From Larus michahellis (Eukaryota > Chordata > Aves > Charadriiformes > Laridae), in contig NC_133896.1 in assembly GCF_964199755.1 (NCBI RefSeq), positions 103,880,301 through 103,944,300 on the forward strand: a stretch of DNA of 64,000 bases, read 5' to 3'. The notes under the pieces were generated by a model. The model did not search any database, was not told where the DNA came from, and saw only the letters and a program-made list of their open reading frames with translations. This document shows positions 1-14,700 of this stretch, one piece after another; the stretch's first letter is position 1; each line of letters starts with the position of its first letter. Made by a program: the position numbers and the translations under genes.

Positions 1-3000
1 ACAATAGCACAATTTCTCAAAGTAGCCTTAATCCAAATGGATTATTTTATCCATGCATACTTTTTTGTTTCCTTACAGAGTGTCATGAATTTAACTAACA
101 GTGCTTTGTCCTTCCTCTTTACCAGCTTTTCCTTCATTTCTGTCTATAATGACTGGGAAATATGTTTCAATATCTATGGAATTACCATCTTCACTAGACC
201 AAAATTCTCATTTTTTTTTTCACTTCATTTGTTTTTTCTTGTACGTTTTATGAATAAAACCTATTTCTTCAGTCACTGAGGAATTTTTGTCTGAAAAACC
301 CTTTAAAGTTTTGGTTCTTCACAAAAATTTTAGACGCTTGATGGATTTTGTTTGTTTCTTTCTGGGGATGTAGAGCTGGCAGTATTTTTGACAACTCTGT
401 ACTATAAAATAAGTTATTTTATGTGAATATATTGATTTGATTTTGCATCTGTATGGACTCTAATTTTAGATATTTTTTTTTAATCTTTGTTTTTTTCTTC
501 TCCTCCATCTCATTACAATGAATAAACAACTAGGAAGCTCAGACTTAAACAAGATTGAATTTTTTTTTTTTTTTCCTGGTTCTCGTTTTAATTCTTACAA
601 ATGTATTTGAGATACCTATGTGTGCTCTTCACAAGAGTTCTGAATTGCAAGCGAAATTTGTTTCTTTTAGATCCTTACCTCTTTCTCAGGAAGAAAAAAA
701 TTTTTGTTTTGAATTTTCTTTTTTTTTTTTTAATAGAATATTTGTTATTGCCAAAACAAAGCATTGTGAAAACAAAACAGCTACAGTTTCTTTGTCCAAG
801 GGAGGTCCCCCCTCCTGCTTTCTTCCCTCCGCCCTCAAGTCTGGACTCTCTTTCTAAGTCAAAGAAAATGCTTCTTTATATTCTGGTTTTTAGGTGGATG
901 TCTAGTCCATTGTAATTTGATCCTATATGATCAGCACATCTTCTGAGATACTCTGTTTTTTCCAGTTGTCAGCTAATATTTTGTCCTGGCTCTTACTTAA
1001 GTCCCTGTCAGTCTTCCTATTATATCAAGCTCAATCACAGCTTAAATACCTAATCTTCTGAGAGGAACATCTCCTGCAGTGTGATGTGCTGTCACATTCC
1101 AATTACTTAAACAGAGCTGTAGAGGCTTCTTTCCTCCCCAAAACTGTTTACTTTAGTGGATCCAAATAATTAGGGGCTGCTTTATTTCTGAGTAAATAAT
1201 GGAGAAAGGGGCACGGGAAAAACTTGCAACCAAAAGATATGATTTCCATATGCAAGTGAAGGGAAAGAAAGGAGGAATGGACAAAAAACCAAAACTTGAA
1301 GAACAGTGCACAAAGTTTGTTCATGTACATTTGTTTAAATACCGAAAAATCCCTAAATCCAGGTCCCATTATTATGGACCCGTTTTCCAGATACTGCTCT
1401 TAAAATTAGCTTGCTTTTAGGGTCAGGAGAAAAAATCACGCAAGGTTCTATCTGGCAAATAGTTTTATAATCCTCTTCACGGTAAAACGCAGATGGCCAT
1501 TCGGCAGCGATCCAGATGCTCCTGCAGGAAGCTTAGTCTCTCTGTGGAGCCATTTGGAGGGTATCCGTGGGTGCTGCTAGCTTGTAACAATGCAGCGTTT
1601 ATTCTCTTCTTTTGAGAGATTATTTGAAAAAGCAGAAATACGCTCTTATGTCACTAGGGATGTAGCTTTTGTTAGAGTTAGAAGTAAATTCTATTTCCAC
1701 TTGGAGCAATGGTTATGTCCACTTATCCATAATTAGGATGATATACATCGCTTTCATGATATAACATACAGTGTTGCATGCACTCTGCAGCCAAAATGGA
1801 TGCATTAAAATGTGGATGTTAGCCTCATATTGTATCATTTGGCAACGTGGTATCAAGCAGAATGCTACAGGAAAAGCATCAGTATATACTAAATACAGTA
1901 AGTTATAGTCTAGTGAAGAAAGTAATGCTTAAATTTAACACATAGGCAGTATGGCGTAGTGAAGAGCATCTTTTTGAAATCTTATTTCAGAAATCTGCTT
2001 GTTTTGCCCTGGATAGTAAAATACAGAAGGAACTAAAAGGAGAATAAGAAAACAAAGTCGATAGATAATAGAATTCAGTATCATTGCTTCAACGAGACTA
2101 CTAATAAGCATGAAATTGAACATCTGCTTAAGTGCATGTCTGGGTTAGAGCATAAAGATAGCTATCATAATTGTACCCTGATATTTCCATAGCAGAGATT
2201 TTAGTGAATGATAACTAGCATAATGCAAATTTAAATGTTATAATGTGGTAGAAGCTGTACAATTATCTTACCTGTGATTGAAAGGAAGAAAAAAAAATCA
2301 AGTGTTCTCCAGCTTACTTTTTTGAAGGAAATCCTTTGAATTTAGCAAATAATTGAGGAAATTTTATCAGGAATTTAACACTAAAACTTTGATGTCAAAG
2401 AATCTTTTCAAATAAGGGCAACTGCTTGGAGCTATTCTTTGGCCCTATAGCAACTTGCAATGGTGGTTGGGTTTTGGGATAAGTCTCCATGCTGTAGAAA
2501 ATATCTTCTAGAACCATGTAAAGAAATAAAAATGACAATATAATCAAGTACTGCCCTGGGTGTTTGTTTTTACAAACTTAAATAAAAAAATCCCTCCATA
2601 ACAAATCTTTCAGATGAGATGTTGTGTTAGCTTCTGTTGTTCATATGAGGAAGACCATACTGAATTAAGACCAAAGTGTTCCGGTAGAAATAGTGTTTGG
2701 GCATGGGAGGATGAGATGTTAGCGATGTAAAGCAACTGTGTAGTTAGTTTTAAGCACTTGGTTCAACTCAATATGCTGCTTTCATATTAATCTATAGAGA
2801 TTATGATGTAGTAGAAGTTAGCTCGTAACAGTTTGAATTTCAAGTATTGAGCTTTGCATAAGGTGAGATTATCCTTATCCTTCTGCAGCAGTTTTGTAAT
2901 ATGCTTGAAGTTCTTGCGACTTTGTGACTATACCCAGTAGATGATACCAGACTTGGGGATTTTATTTGTTTTCTCCTAATAGGGTGCTACTAAAAAGGAC

Positions 3001-3336
3001 CGCATCTTTGTAAGGCATCATTGTTATTCTAACGTATACAGCTTTGGGGCAGCTGGTCCATTGTAAGCCTACATAGTTATGAGTGAGGGACTGCAAATTT
3101 GTGATTCTAAGAAAGATGCACTGTTTCTGATGTATACGATTAGTAACTGTGGCTTTCCAGATATTTTTTTTTGTTTGTTTTGTATTGGTTAAGAGGGTGG
3201 TTAAGGTGTATGGGAATATTGTGCATTTTTAAATGGAGGATATATGAGTTCTATTATGCAATAGCCCTCAAACTTCTCAGAATGCTGTGGATAAGTGCAG
3301 GAATATAGCATGTTAAAACTTTTAGTGACTCAAACT

Positions 3337-3368
3337 TAAAAAAAAACAAACAAACAAACAAAAAACAA
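3337..3368. repeat. (AAAC)n simple repeat
   Basis: A poly-A stretch passes into four AAAC units and then A-rich and C-rich sequence. It could be the degraded tail of a retroposed element, but no element body is recognisable upstream. Confidence 0.8.
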
Positions 3369-4180
3369 CCCCCCAAAAAAACTCAAAAGGAAACAACAGA
3401 AACAAACTACCTAGCTGAACCATATGCAGATCATGATGGAAAGCCTAAAGCTACCTAAAAGGTAGTTCAAAATTGGGCAGATAGTCCTCCATGGTAACTA
3501 GCTGAACATTTATGGCCAGCTCTGAGTTTTCACAATCCCGTTCTTTGAGCTGGTTACTTCAGCAGTAGGTTAATAAATAAACATTGTTTGCCTGCCCTAT
3601 TGTTTTACAATTTCAGGTACTTAATACTAAAATATTAAGGGAGGAATTTGTGTCCCTCAGCTTCAGGCTTGGCATCTTAAGAGCCATCAGCTATCCAAAA
3701 CTCCATGTAACACCCTCCACGACTCAGACGTGTGCTGCTTTATAAGGCTAGAAGCAATCCTATGCATGTTTGAGGCAGCTGAGGTGATCATGACATGAGA
3801 GCAGGCTGATCAAGAGCATATATTGCTGTGTAGGAGTTCAGTGGTGACATTTTTGTGACTGCTTAAAATGAGGGAATACAGTGTTAGTGTAAATGGTCTT
3901 CAACATTCAGCAGCAACTTTCAAGAAGCTGCACATAAGTTCCAAGTTTTAAGGCCATAGACTCTGGTTAACACCTGTACAATCAGGAGAAAGAGTAAGAG
4001 CTGAGGTTTTTAGAGGGGGAAGGCTAATCATAGGAAACATTTTTCCTTGGTGAACAGTGTAGTTTTTCTTCTTACCAATATGTGCCAGAACATTTTAAAT
4101 CAATGAAATACATCATTGAAAAGTAAAATGGCAAAATTTACACACTCTGCCAGTCTTTCCTATTGTGGAGACTTGATTTA

Positions 4181-4216
4181 GGAATTTAGGAACATCAGGA
4201 ATTTAGGAACATCAGG
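4181..4216. repeat. 17-bp direct tandem duplication
   Basis: The unit GGAATTTAGGAACATCA occurs at 4181-4197 and again, without change, at 4198-4214, followed by GG. The identity of the copies suggests a recent duplication by replication slippage. Confidence 0.9.
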
Positions 4217-7170
4217 TCAAAACTAGAGTTAATGTTGAAATTTATTTAACTAGTACAAGGTTTACCTTTTTCTTTCAAGACATGTAAATAGTTCACATAC
4301 TGAAATGCAGATTTTCTAATTACCAATACAGGAACAAAAAATAAATTTCTTAATAGCTGCTTCTCCTCTTTCAGGGTAGAAATAATTAGAAATGGGAGGG
4401 GGAAAAAAGCTAAATAATGACTCTTCAGCAATGACAGTTCAGTAAGAAAGTTTCTATTATGTTAAATTCAAATTACCCCAAGTTAATAAAAATTAATGGT
4501 CTGGCATCATCATTAACAGTAGCCCATCTTCAACAAACTTTTTCCCTTTAATTTTGATTTTTGTAATGAATTTATTTTAATATAGTACTTGATTGAGAAT
4601 TAATCATTGGACTCAAAAGGAAAACCTTCTAGAATGTACAGCTTAACAGGGTCTGCTTGGGAAAGTAACATTAGCTGAATAACTGTCCACAGTACATAAT
4701 GGAAGTGAACAAGATGTTGTGTTCACTAAATGTAAACACAATTCCAGTTTGCATAGAAAATAACTTCACCTCATTTTACCTCAACTCTTGGTTATTAACT
4801 CATTGAAATGAATATTCAAAGAGTGTCTAGGTAAAAAATTCTGTCAAAATCATATGTCTGGATTTTAAGAAAAATATGTTGAAGGGAAGGCTGAGTTGTC
4901 TGATGTCGAGAGCAATAAACTCAAGAAATAGAGATTTAGGATCACCTGAGCTGAATTTATTGTAGTGTGGAAATGAACAGTTATATTTTAATGTTGTTGA
5001 TATCAGATTAATTTATTTGGCTCTTGTCTAGATATTTCTCACCTTCCTCCAAAAGCAATTGCTTCTTTACTTCCTCATGGTGGGACTATCCTCAAGACAT
5101 GGGATGAAATGTGATAAATTGTATCGTTAACTATGTGACTACGTGACCGTGTGGTGGTGGTGGAAATGGCTCTAACCTCTGCCCGCCATCCCTGCACTTC
5201 ACTTAAGCATTCAGGAATCACTTCTTCACAATTAAATAACACTAAGCTTATAGCTCTGAGCGTACTGACTGGCATACAAAATTTAATATTTGACCTCTTT
5301 AGATTTGAAGACTGAAGTAAACTCCAAGAACATTATTTTTGTAACAAAAGTGTGTGTTTTGTTTTAGTTTCTCCCACTCAAGCTGTCCTTTGATCCACAT
5401 CAATGTGTTTCAGCTGATTGCTGGGAATGGGATCAGCTTCTCTAGAAACTCTTGATGATCTTTATGGTGAACTTACCCAAGCTCCATTCAGGATGCTGCT
5501 GCACTAGGTAGTTTGGCCTAGAGACAGAATATCAAGAACAAAGTTTATAAACTTCAAAGAACATTCTCTGTGACTTCATGTTTCCTTATAAATGCCTTCC
5601 TCAGTCCATCATCTGCATGCTGGAATGAAAGACTTGTTGTTCCTGGTGCCCACTGGTCCTCAAGAGTAGCCCCAGAGACCCGTGACTCTACAATCTGTTA
5701 TGCAAACTGTCTGCTGAACTCAGGGGCAAAACAAACCCCGGGCAAAACACAGCTAATGGCGTGACTTTAGAAATAATTTGCAGTGGTGACTGGTTTACTT
5801 TTAAAACACCAGAGAGACTGTTTTCCTGATGGCCATCCTTAGTGGCTTCAGCTGCTTATTTTATGATAGCAGTTAAAGGAGAACCCCAGATGCTCTCTGA
5901 CCCTTTTATGTGCCTTATGGGGTTTCAATAGGACAGCTGAGAGTTAAGTCCCCAGCAATCACCGTAGGGACATTATGGAGTCAGCTACATGTATGCTTGC
6001 AGGATTAGACCTTAGGTCAGCTCACCATTGCTCATATTTTCCCTTAAGTGTCAGAGATACAATAGGTGTAACGCTAGGCATACTTCAGAGAGATGACTGC
6101 ATCTGTTCACAGAAGCTCTTTGTGATCACCATAATTAGCTTCAATGGCTGAATGTACTCCCAAGATAAATCCAGCTGTTTCCCAGGGCTGCAGTTTATTT
6201 GAATTTTATGCTGGTTAAATCTAACAATCAGGTGTCTTAAAAATGCACATAGATGTAGAAAATGCATGTTCTACTTTATCGTTCTTTCATACACTGTAAG
6301 GACTGGTACAAACAAGGAGTGTCTTTCATACTTCTCTCTCAGTAAACATAACAGTAAAGGCTGCTGTTACTCATGATGAAAACTTTATCTTCCCTTTGTT
6401 GTGTTTATCAAATTCATCTTCATAATTTTAAACATGGAAGAACACTAGAGTTAGCTCACAGCTGATTGAAATACACTTGCAGAAAAGATTTCCCGATGGT
6501 GCAACTGAGCTGATTAGCTTGATCTCTACTACATTTTCTGTCCTGACGTTACTGAGATTAGCAATGTTTAGAAGAAGTGTTTGTTACATATTTGTCTCAC
6601 TTCTATGACAACAGATTTTGGTTTGGCTTTACAAAGCCAATCAAAGGATTTGCATGTCCTTTTTGCATTAAAACTTGTCTTTGCCTTTAGCTAGAAAAAC
6701 AGAGGTAAAGCATGTTTTGTTTCCCATAGTTCATTTACTTCTAGATTAGACACCCACGTAATTCAGCCTGCATGGTTTGCCTTGGGCCACTCTGATGTCA
6801 GAGAGAGTCCCTAAATGTAGCAGTTTTTCAAGGGAAAGGTCTCAAATCCACGTCACCCTTGTGCTCCAAAAGCTTCCTTGCATTTCTGGGGCGAGGGGTG
6901 AGGAAAGAAGCTTCTGGACCATTCCAAGCCTTCCTTAAGTAAATCTCTTACTCCGTTTGCAGCCGGTCTACCTCTAAGGGTTTATATTGTGTAGAATTAA
7001 CATCTTACAGGTTGTTACTGATAGAGGCTCTTAACCCTGAAGATTGTGTGGTTTCTGTATTGGCTCAAACAGTAGCGTGATTTCTGCTGGTTCCAATGCT
7101 CAGAAATATTTACAGAGATCTCATTATCCTATTAATAATAAAATGCATTTTTCCTTCTCCCAGCCCTCCT

Positions 7171-7182
7171 CCCCCCCCCCCC
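7171..7182. repeat. Poly-C tract (12 C)
   Basis: Twelve consecutive C follow a pyrimidine-rich stretch. This is a simple mononucleotide run prone to length error in sequencing. Confidence 0.85.
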
Positions 7183-10100
7183 AAATTTCTAATGCAAGTT
7201 GAAGTAAGGTGCAACAATGCATAAATTTAGGAAAAAAAAAAAAAAAGACAATTGGGAGTACAGACGGTGCCTTGATGCTGCTCATGTAAATCCCAATGGT
7301 CTGTAGGTAGACTGAGAACTGTCAGACATGACTTGTAGGATGCAAGAAGAAGAATAATTCACAAACTTGTGTTAGAAAGACTTTGCTTCCATTTTTGCCC
7401 TTTAGAAAAGGTCATTGGTCTCATGATGACGTAGAAATCATTAAAACTAACTAAGCCCGTTAAAATGCACCCTAACTCATATTTTTTCAAGTGTATGGAA
7501 TACGAATTGGCATAGGTAAAGAATGGTCAGCCTTGACCACATTTGGACAAAGTGAATCTTTGTCTCTCACTTACAGTTTATCAATCTTCAACAACATCAC
7601 AAAGTGTGTAGTGGCTACTAATTTAGCTTTTTAAAATGCTTTGTGTTTCTAAAATGCTTAAAAAAATCTCCTTTAACCACTATATTACAACTCTACCACC
7701 ACCTGTTATTTTTTTCCAACTAAATTTTTGCATGTTTCTTCTCAGAAGAAAAATTCACAAGGAAAATCTGTAATTTTGTGTTCATAGATGTGTGGAAAGC
7801 ATATGTTTATCACAATAAAAGGAGAGAGAGGAGGAAAGGGAGGATATTGTCACTTTTTTTTTTTCTTCACCATTAACATCTTAAGTCCTTGGTAAATTGG
7901 CTGTCCTTTAATCACGCCCTTAACAACCCGTGATGAGCTATTAACTGTGTGTGTGCACTGCATCACTTGCAAAATTTCCCTGCGCTGTTTTAGCTTTCCC
8001 TTCTCTCAGATTTTAGCAGCAAAATTTATGTGGGAATGCTTTCTTTAGCTTTTTTTTTTTTTGACTTCAAAGGTCATACACCTAGGCCAGTATGAAGGTG
8101 ATTTTTCCCTTTTTTTCATGGTAATTTCACTTTATTTATCAGATGGGCTCACAAAGAGCTATTTGTTCCATTTCCTATCTCTTCTCTTTTTTTTGTCCAC
8201 AGAAATTTTTCTTTTTTTTTCCTGAAAACAGAAAGAAATTAAGACAAAGGCTGGCAACATAGTGTTATGTTTCTATGCTTTTTCTTGGGATGTTCATGCT
8301 CTATTTATGGAAATTGTTTTTTTATAAGGATTGGGAGGATAACACATTATTAGATGTACTTGATTTGTCTAACCTTATGGAGATGATGGCAATTTCATGT
8401 CAATAGAAACTACTATTTAAAATAGCAATTTTCTTGTTGCAGCTTGGTTTGTTCCAAAGCAGGTTACCAATTGCAGGTTCCACTTCTTTTTATTGCCAGT
8501 TTAGTAAAATACAGAGAAGAGAGTTCAGTCAATTTGTATGGGCCACTCTTACCTCCAGATTCAATTGCTGTCTAATTTTTCTGATTTTCCCCTTCTGCTT
8601 CCTCAGACGGAGCTAAAGGGGAGAAATTCCAGTTTATTCCCTCTTTGGGCAGCTCCTGTACTGCATTTTTGTGGCACGCAGAGCAAATGCACCTTTTTTT
8701 TTTTAATCTTCTGCTTTGCTAAATATGCTACTTGACTTTTATCATAAAATTGATCCGTCAAAAGATTTTTTTGGTGCAGAAATCTGTACTGCATGTAAAA
8801 GAAGGCTTGTCTGTAGTGTTGGTAGCTGTGGTGTTATGTTTTCTAGATATTCATGGAAAAACTACAAAAGAAGCAATAGGAAAAGCATAAAGTTGCTACA
8901 ACATGCTGATTTACTGAAAGACAACCAGCAAAGGTTTTATATGAAAATGCATTTGATCTGCATCAACAATATGTGTGGATGAAAAGGATGTACTTTGTAC
9001 GCTACTGAAAGTAAGTTCCTTGTAGTATATATTATTGCCTGCTGTGCCCATCAAATTGAATTAGCACTTAGCGATCTGGTGAAAAATGGTGCCTGGATCA
9101 ATCGGTTTGGGAATGGCTCTAGGAAAACTGATGTGTATTCTGTCCAACGTCCAAAAATCAATGAGACGTAGCTGACTGTGCATACGTGTTGTCATCAAAG
9201 CAGCTCAAATTCAGATCCATGTTTGGTGTGCAATGAGAAGTCAGCACTTACAGGACAATAACAGCTATTTTTAACCCAGACTAGTTGCTTGCATACCTGC
9301 TTCAGCCATGTAAACAGATCAGCTGCTGTGCAGTCAGTGTCCTCTCAAAAATAAGCAAATAAATAATTTCAAAAAAAGTTAGCATTTACTAGTTTGTGTG
9401 AGTGTTGTTATCCCATGAGTTTTGGCAGAAAGCTCATACTCACAAGCACAATTTGGCATACCCCGAGCTCTAAAACAGTCTTGAAACCTCTCAAGAAAAG
9501 AGAGAGAACTGAAGTGACAACACAAGTGAGAAAACTTACAAAGAAATAGCAAAAGTAATGTTTGAAATTCAAAAGTCAAATACATTCTTAGCTTCAGTGA
9601 AACTCTGTACATCCATCTTGTTTAACGTTTCAACCTCAAATGATAAAATAATGTACAAAATGTGGCAAAAAAAAATTACAACATTTTCATATATGTAACA
9701 AATTTTCATGCACAGATTTTGAAGAAAGAAAAGAGTTCTGCCATTGTTTAGAGGAACAGAAAAGAGCATTCCAGAAATAAGAAATTCCCAGGCTAATTTC
9801 TATTAAGAGGAATTCCTAAATTTATTTTTTTTGGAATCTTCCTATAAACTACATCCTATAAGCTACAGAAATTGTAAGATTCTCTCCCTGCATCAGGGAA
9901 GTTCGTCTTGCATGTTTAGTTTCCACAACAACCTCTCGTATACAGAACTTGTCCTAATACACAGTTGTACAATTAACTTTGAGGGATAAGAATCCCAAAA
10001 CCTTTACATTACAGGAAGCTGGGAACTGAAATCACGGAAGCAGGTTTATTTGCCATATGTTTAAAAGTAAGGGAGTTTCTGCATCTAGGTTTGCTAGGAG

Positions 10101-11259
10101 GTGTAACCTCTTATTAGCCAACAAAATATAGGACTGTTACTGATATTGGGTACACAAGGCATTCCTTAGCTCTCCTTTTTCATTGATGAGGGAAACACTT
10201 TATCACCCAATTGATTATGACTGAATGAGGAGATGGCACTGAGCAACTGCAAAAAGTAGCAGAGATTATTAGACCACTTTAACCAAACTCCATTTGCAAA
10301 AATTGATTCTATCATGAGAAAAATATTTGTCACTTCTTATCTTCCTGAAGGATTGATGCTGAAAATTATAGAAAGCATCCAGCCCCTGGCTGGACCTCGG
10401 AAAATACGCTACATTTGCTTAAGCTGTTGTGCCATTATAATATTGCATGTAAACAGAAACAAATTATGCACATTAATTTCTCAGAGGTGAGAAATTATAA
10501 CATGGAGTGATGATGACTTTGCTAATGTATATTTATCTATTAGACATCTCAGAACATACTCACATGTATCAGCAGTTAGAAATATTTGGTGTACTTAAAA
10601 TCCCACATTGCTAAACCAGTCAGTACATCCCATTTTCTAAGTTTGTTTCAGGGTCTGCTCTAAGGAAATTCTCCTCAACTATACAACCTGTGGATAAGAA
10701 TCATGTCCTTTTTCAGCAAGATTTCGGTGTTTTTTCTCATGTTATGATCACTATTCATTATCTTTATAGTAAATGCCAGGTAACTTAACTGTATTATTGT
10801 TATAGTTAAGGGGTGGGGTGTTAAAACATGCTTCTTGCATGATGATTGAAAAAGCAGTTAATTATGGAAGTCTGAATGTGCTTTGAAGCCACTTGTTCCT
10901 GACTAAATGAGCACTAAAGTGTTATCAAATCAGAATTTTCAACCTCCTCCATGCTATTAAGTGACCAAACAGTGCAGATAGATAATGTAGAACCCTGCCC
11001 TGTGCTTTTGCCCATTCACCTGTAAAATAGCCAGCAGAGTAATCTTATCTTTTCAGTCTGAATGTCTCTCTTTAAAACAAAAAACCTCTTAGGCAGCAAA
11101 CACAGCTCATCTCCCCTCTCTTTTGGCACCTGGGCTGAACAGCTCAGCAGTACTTTCCTCACAGACATCCTGAAACAGGAAGGGAGTTTCTGGTATGTTA
11201 AAAGGCAGTAGCAGAGACAGACCCACCTTTCTTTCTTCCACATGCTTTTGATCTACCTC

Positions 11260-11780
11260 CAACCTCACCACCTGTACACACTTAAGCACTCTGGATTGCC
11301 CCAAACCTCTCTTCCTCCACCTGTGGCAGCCTGCCTGGGGTTTTCTCTACCACTTCTCTTTTCTGCCCACCAGCCCCACCCCCTCCAAAATAAAACCCAT
11401 CCTTGTTTCCCAAGCACTGGCAGAGATAACTCTTGACTTTCTCCACCGCTGCAGCTTAGGGCACCTTTGCATCCCCCATCTCCAGTCAGCAGCATCTCCC
11501 TGAGTCGCTGAAAGTCCCTGCAGGCAAAGGTTTATCCCTTGCTGTCCCACCTGCACACGAGGAAACGCTCCATCTGCAGCACCAGTACAGCCGCTGTAGC
11601 ATGTCCTCCCAGCTTCCTTCAACTCGCCCGTGGGCAGGGGGAAGAGAAGGGTGGATGGGGGAGAGGGAACAGTCCTTTTTCTGCCAGCTCACCATTGCCA
11701 CGTATAGCATGCCTCCAGCTCTTGACTTGTTTTTCTCTCCCTGCCTGCCATCTCCTCTTCCCCCACAAACCCCTGGGTTG
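11260..11780. other. GC-richer, pyrimidine-biased island in AT-rich flank
   Basis: Compared with its surroundings this stretch is clearly richer in G+C and strongly C/T-biased on the plus strand (CCACC, CTCC and TTCCTC runs). Several overlapping frames of 64-107 codons are open on both strands, which is what such composition yields by chance. None resembles a known protein and no consistent exon structure is seen. CpG is present but sparse, so this is not a classic CpG island. It could be a distal regulatory element, an old retroposed GC-rich sequence, or a lncRNA exon. Confidence 0.45.
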
Positions 11781-14700
11781 CAGGAAATCCAATTTTATTG
11801 CCGGGGTGGTGGGGGAGAACTTTGGGGGTGTACGTAAAGGGAGCAGCAAACGGAGGAGCTAGAAAACCAAGTAGGGTAAAGAGAAAGGCCAAGCATACCT
11901 GGGGCGAGAAGCTTTCTGTGGTTCTCGTGGGGAAAAGCTGCCGATGTAGTCAACAACTATAATAGTGTTTTTCTACCACGGGTAAGTTAAATGTATTTAA
12001 TTGTGAAGCACTTTATAGCCATGTGTGTATAGTATATTTGAACTGCAAAGTGCTGTTATACTTGGCCATAATATAAAAGTAAATTCTGACTTTTTTTTTT
12101 TTAATCCAGTAAAACAGCTTGAGCTATTATATTAGTCATTATGGACCCCAGCAGAGGTGTAGGAATCTCATTAGGAATGTAAATGTCAGGTAGAACACTT
12201 AAAAACCTCATTATGGGGAAGAACCCAAGTATCAAAAGTGACAGAAATTGCTGGCCAACCTGAATATTGCAGAAGAGAAATCCTGCAGAGCTCCGTAATG
12301 TGGTTTAATCGGAATGACAATTACTACCAGCTTTATCTTGATACAATGAAGATTAAATATACAGATAACTAGACTTGTGCTTAAACTGACTGACTAAAAA
12401 GAAAGTAATGTAGAGAAAGGTAATAAGGCTCTTTAAACACTGAATAAAGCTCTTAGGGCAAAAAAAAAAAACATTTTGTAGGACTTTTGTATACTTTAAT
12501 ACTATATCTGTTAATAGTAACGCTACAGACTGACATAAGGTATAAAATAATGTAATACGTCTATTTCAGATCTGAAATTTAGGCTTACTCAGCAAAAAAT
12601 ACTTTCCCAATATAAACCTAGCTATTAATTTTGTTGGCCTCTGTATTTGGTTGTCTCATACTTCTCATGCTTTCTTTGTGATGGAGAAGCCAGGGTCCAC
12701 TTGGGAAGAGCGTGAAGAAATGGCTGGTTAAGAGGGTAAGCCCTTGTAACTGCGCAGAGAGTTGGGATAGGACCGTTGCACATCTTTAAGAGGCTCCAAA
12801 GCTGAATTGGAAGAAATGAAATGTTGATGCTTGAAGGTGCACGCTCGTGATCTGCTGTTGTAGTGATGAAGCTCGTGTGGTTTGGCAGGGAGGAAGGACA
12901 GCACTAAGAATTTGCAGAGAGGATGAGGAGAAGGCAGACGAACTGCTTTTGACTGATCTTCACCTCTCAGCTGTGTCCTTGTTCTGTCTGTCTCTCCTCT
13001 CACACCTATCCCCACTACAAGGAAACTTCAGAGTACAGTAGGATTAGCTGTTTGCTTTGATGTAAATAAAATTAAACTGGACTTCTTGCAGGCAATCGGT
13101 TTTGATTATTTTGTATCGCTTTAAATAAAGAAATTGATAAGGGTGTTATAGTGTACCCAAAACTCTGATCATGTTATAGAGGCTAGTCAGAATACAAAGC
13201 TTTACGTACTCTAACGTATTGTGATTAGCCATATGGTGATTAGGAAGAGTCTAACCAGGTTCAAGCACCTGCCTAACAGAGGCATAAATATCCAGGAAGC
13301 ACCCATGCATGTTCAGCAGCTGAGCTGTTCTTTATAATAGATGACATAGATTTTTGTTTTTAAATCAGTGACAGAAACACTGTCCAAACAAAGCATAGTA
13401 CAGCATGTGTTTTTTTCTTTTTGAGGAAAGGCAGCAGAACCAACAGGAGATGCAAGTAATGAAGGTACTGGGATGAGTTTGTTATACCCGTAAAGCATAA
13501 ATTAGTCGGGCTTTAGCTTTAAATCTCCATTGGATTTGTTCATTCACTGCCGTCCACATAAAACCATCACACTGTTTAGCACAATTAGGCTTGATTGTTT
13601 AAACAGTCTGGATTGAAATAGCATTAATTAGCTATGTCATGCTATTACTCATTGTCCATAAACTTGCTGTTACCATTCAGATCATGCTTGAATTTACTGG
13701 CAGAGCAAAACCTGAAAAACATATCAGACAAAGTATATTTTATAGAGCCGTTTTATTTTTTGCTTATTCAGTTTCCTGAGGGAAGGCATAATTCACTATG
13801 AAAAGCTTTTTAAATCTAAAATGGGGCATGGAAAGAGAGACAAAAGGGAGATAGGACCAAGCTTTATTTATTTTGGTTAATATGTAGCTTTGCAACCAGG
13901 AAACTTTTCTAGTTTTCCCTGTTTAATAGCCCATATTAAAATTTCTAAATTGTCTTCCTGGGCGCACCGAGTTGGTCTTTTGCCTTTTACTGGATCCCAA
14001 TCCAGTAATTTACAGGCACAAGATTTACTTTCCTTCTCACAGATGTTTTACTTTGCCTTGCTTTTATATTCGCTTTTTTTCTTTTTAGCTTTTTTTATAA
14101 TGAGCGCATGAACTCAAGAAACACAGAAAAGCTTAAATTAAGATTTAACTAGTTAATTTAAAGCAATACAAAGTCAAGCACAGAGGAGCAAGTACACCAT
14201 GCTTGTTATGATTCAAGTTACTTTAAAAAACAAAGCTGAACAAAAGCGCCAGCATTTATGTTCATTTAGACAAACAAGTGCCTGTTGGTGTATAGTATTC
14301 ATTTTTTTAAATTTAAATGAAAAGTCATGTTCTAGTTGTAAAAACCAGACATTACCAGATCCCAAACCTAATCTAATAGCAATAACTCTGTGCTCCCCCC
14401 ATACTCTGCTTTGTGCTTGGCTGGTGCACCAGCTTGCTCCTTTGGTGTGAGCAATTACTGTCATAAGGCATAAATCCGCTTCATAAAGCGACAGTTTAAG
14501 CTCAGGATTCTTAATGCCGGGGCCTCTTAGCATAATGGTCTCTTAACATAACACTTTGAGATTTACCCATGTGGATCAAAAAGAAGTCTTGAGTGAAAAA
14601 ATTGTTCTGTCTTCCAGAGGAGTCTCTGATTGGCCTTGTACTGCTTAAGCTCATAAACTGCGGTTATTCCATTCAGTACTAAAACTTGTACTGAGCTCGT

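Larger units (their letters stand above)
1..11259. other. AT-rich intergenic sequence, no gene seen
   Basis: No open frame here exceeds what AT-rich random sequence gives, and none resembles a protein family I recognise. No exon with both good splice sites and a convincing frame was found. Contents are simple tracts (an AAAC run near 3340, a 12-C run at 7171-7182, T runs near 8050 and 8205) and one small tandem duplication at 4181-4216. This is best read as part of the gene-poor flank upstream of the Eph gene at 59.6 kb. Distal enhancers may be present but cannot be identified from one sequence. Confidence 0.7.

Noticed and set aside
12041-12063. GCAAAGTGCTGTTA, resembling a miR-17/93 family seed
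   Set aside because: Only the seed-like stretch matches, and the flanks do not form a microRNA-type hairpin.
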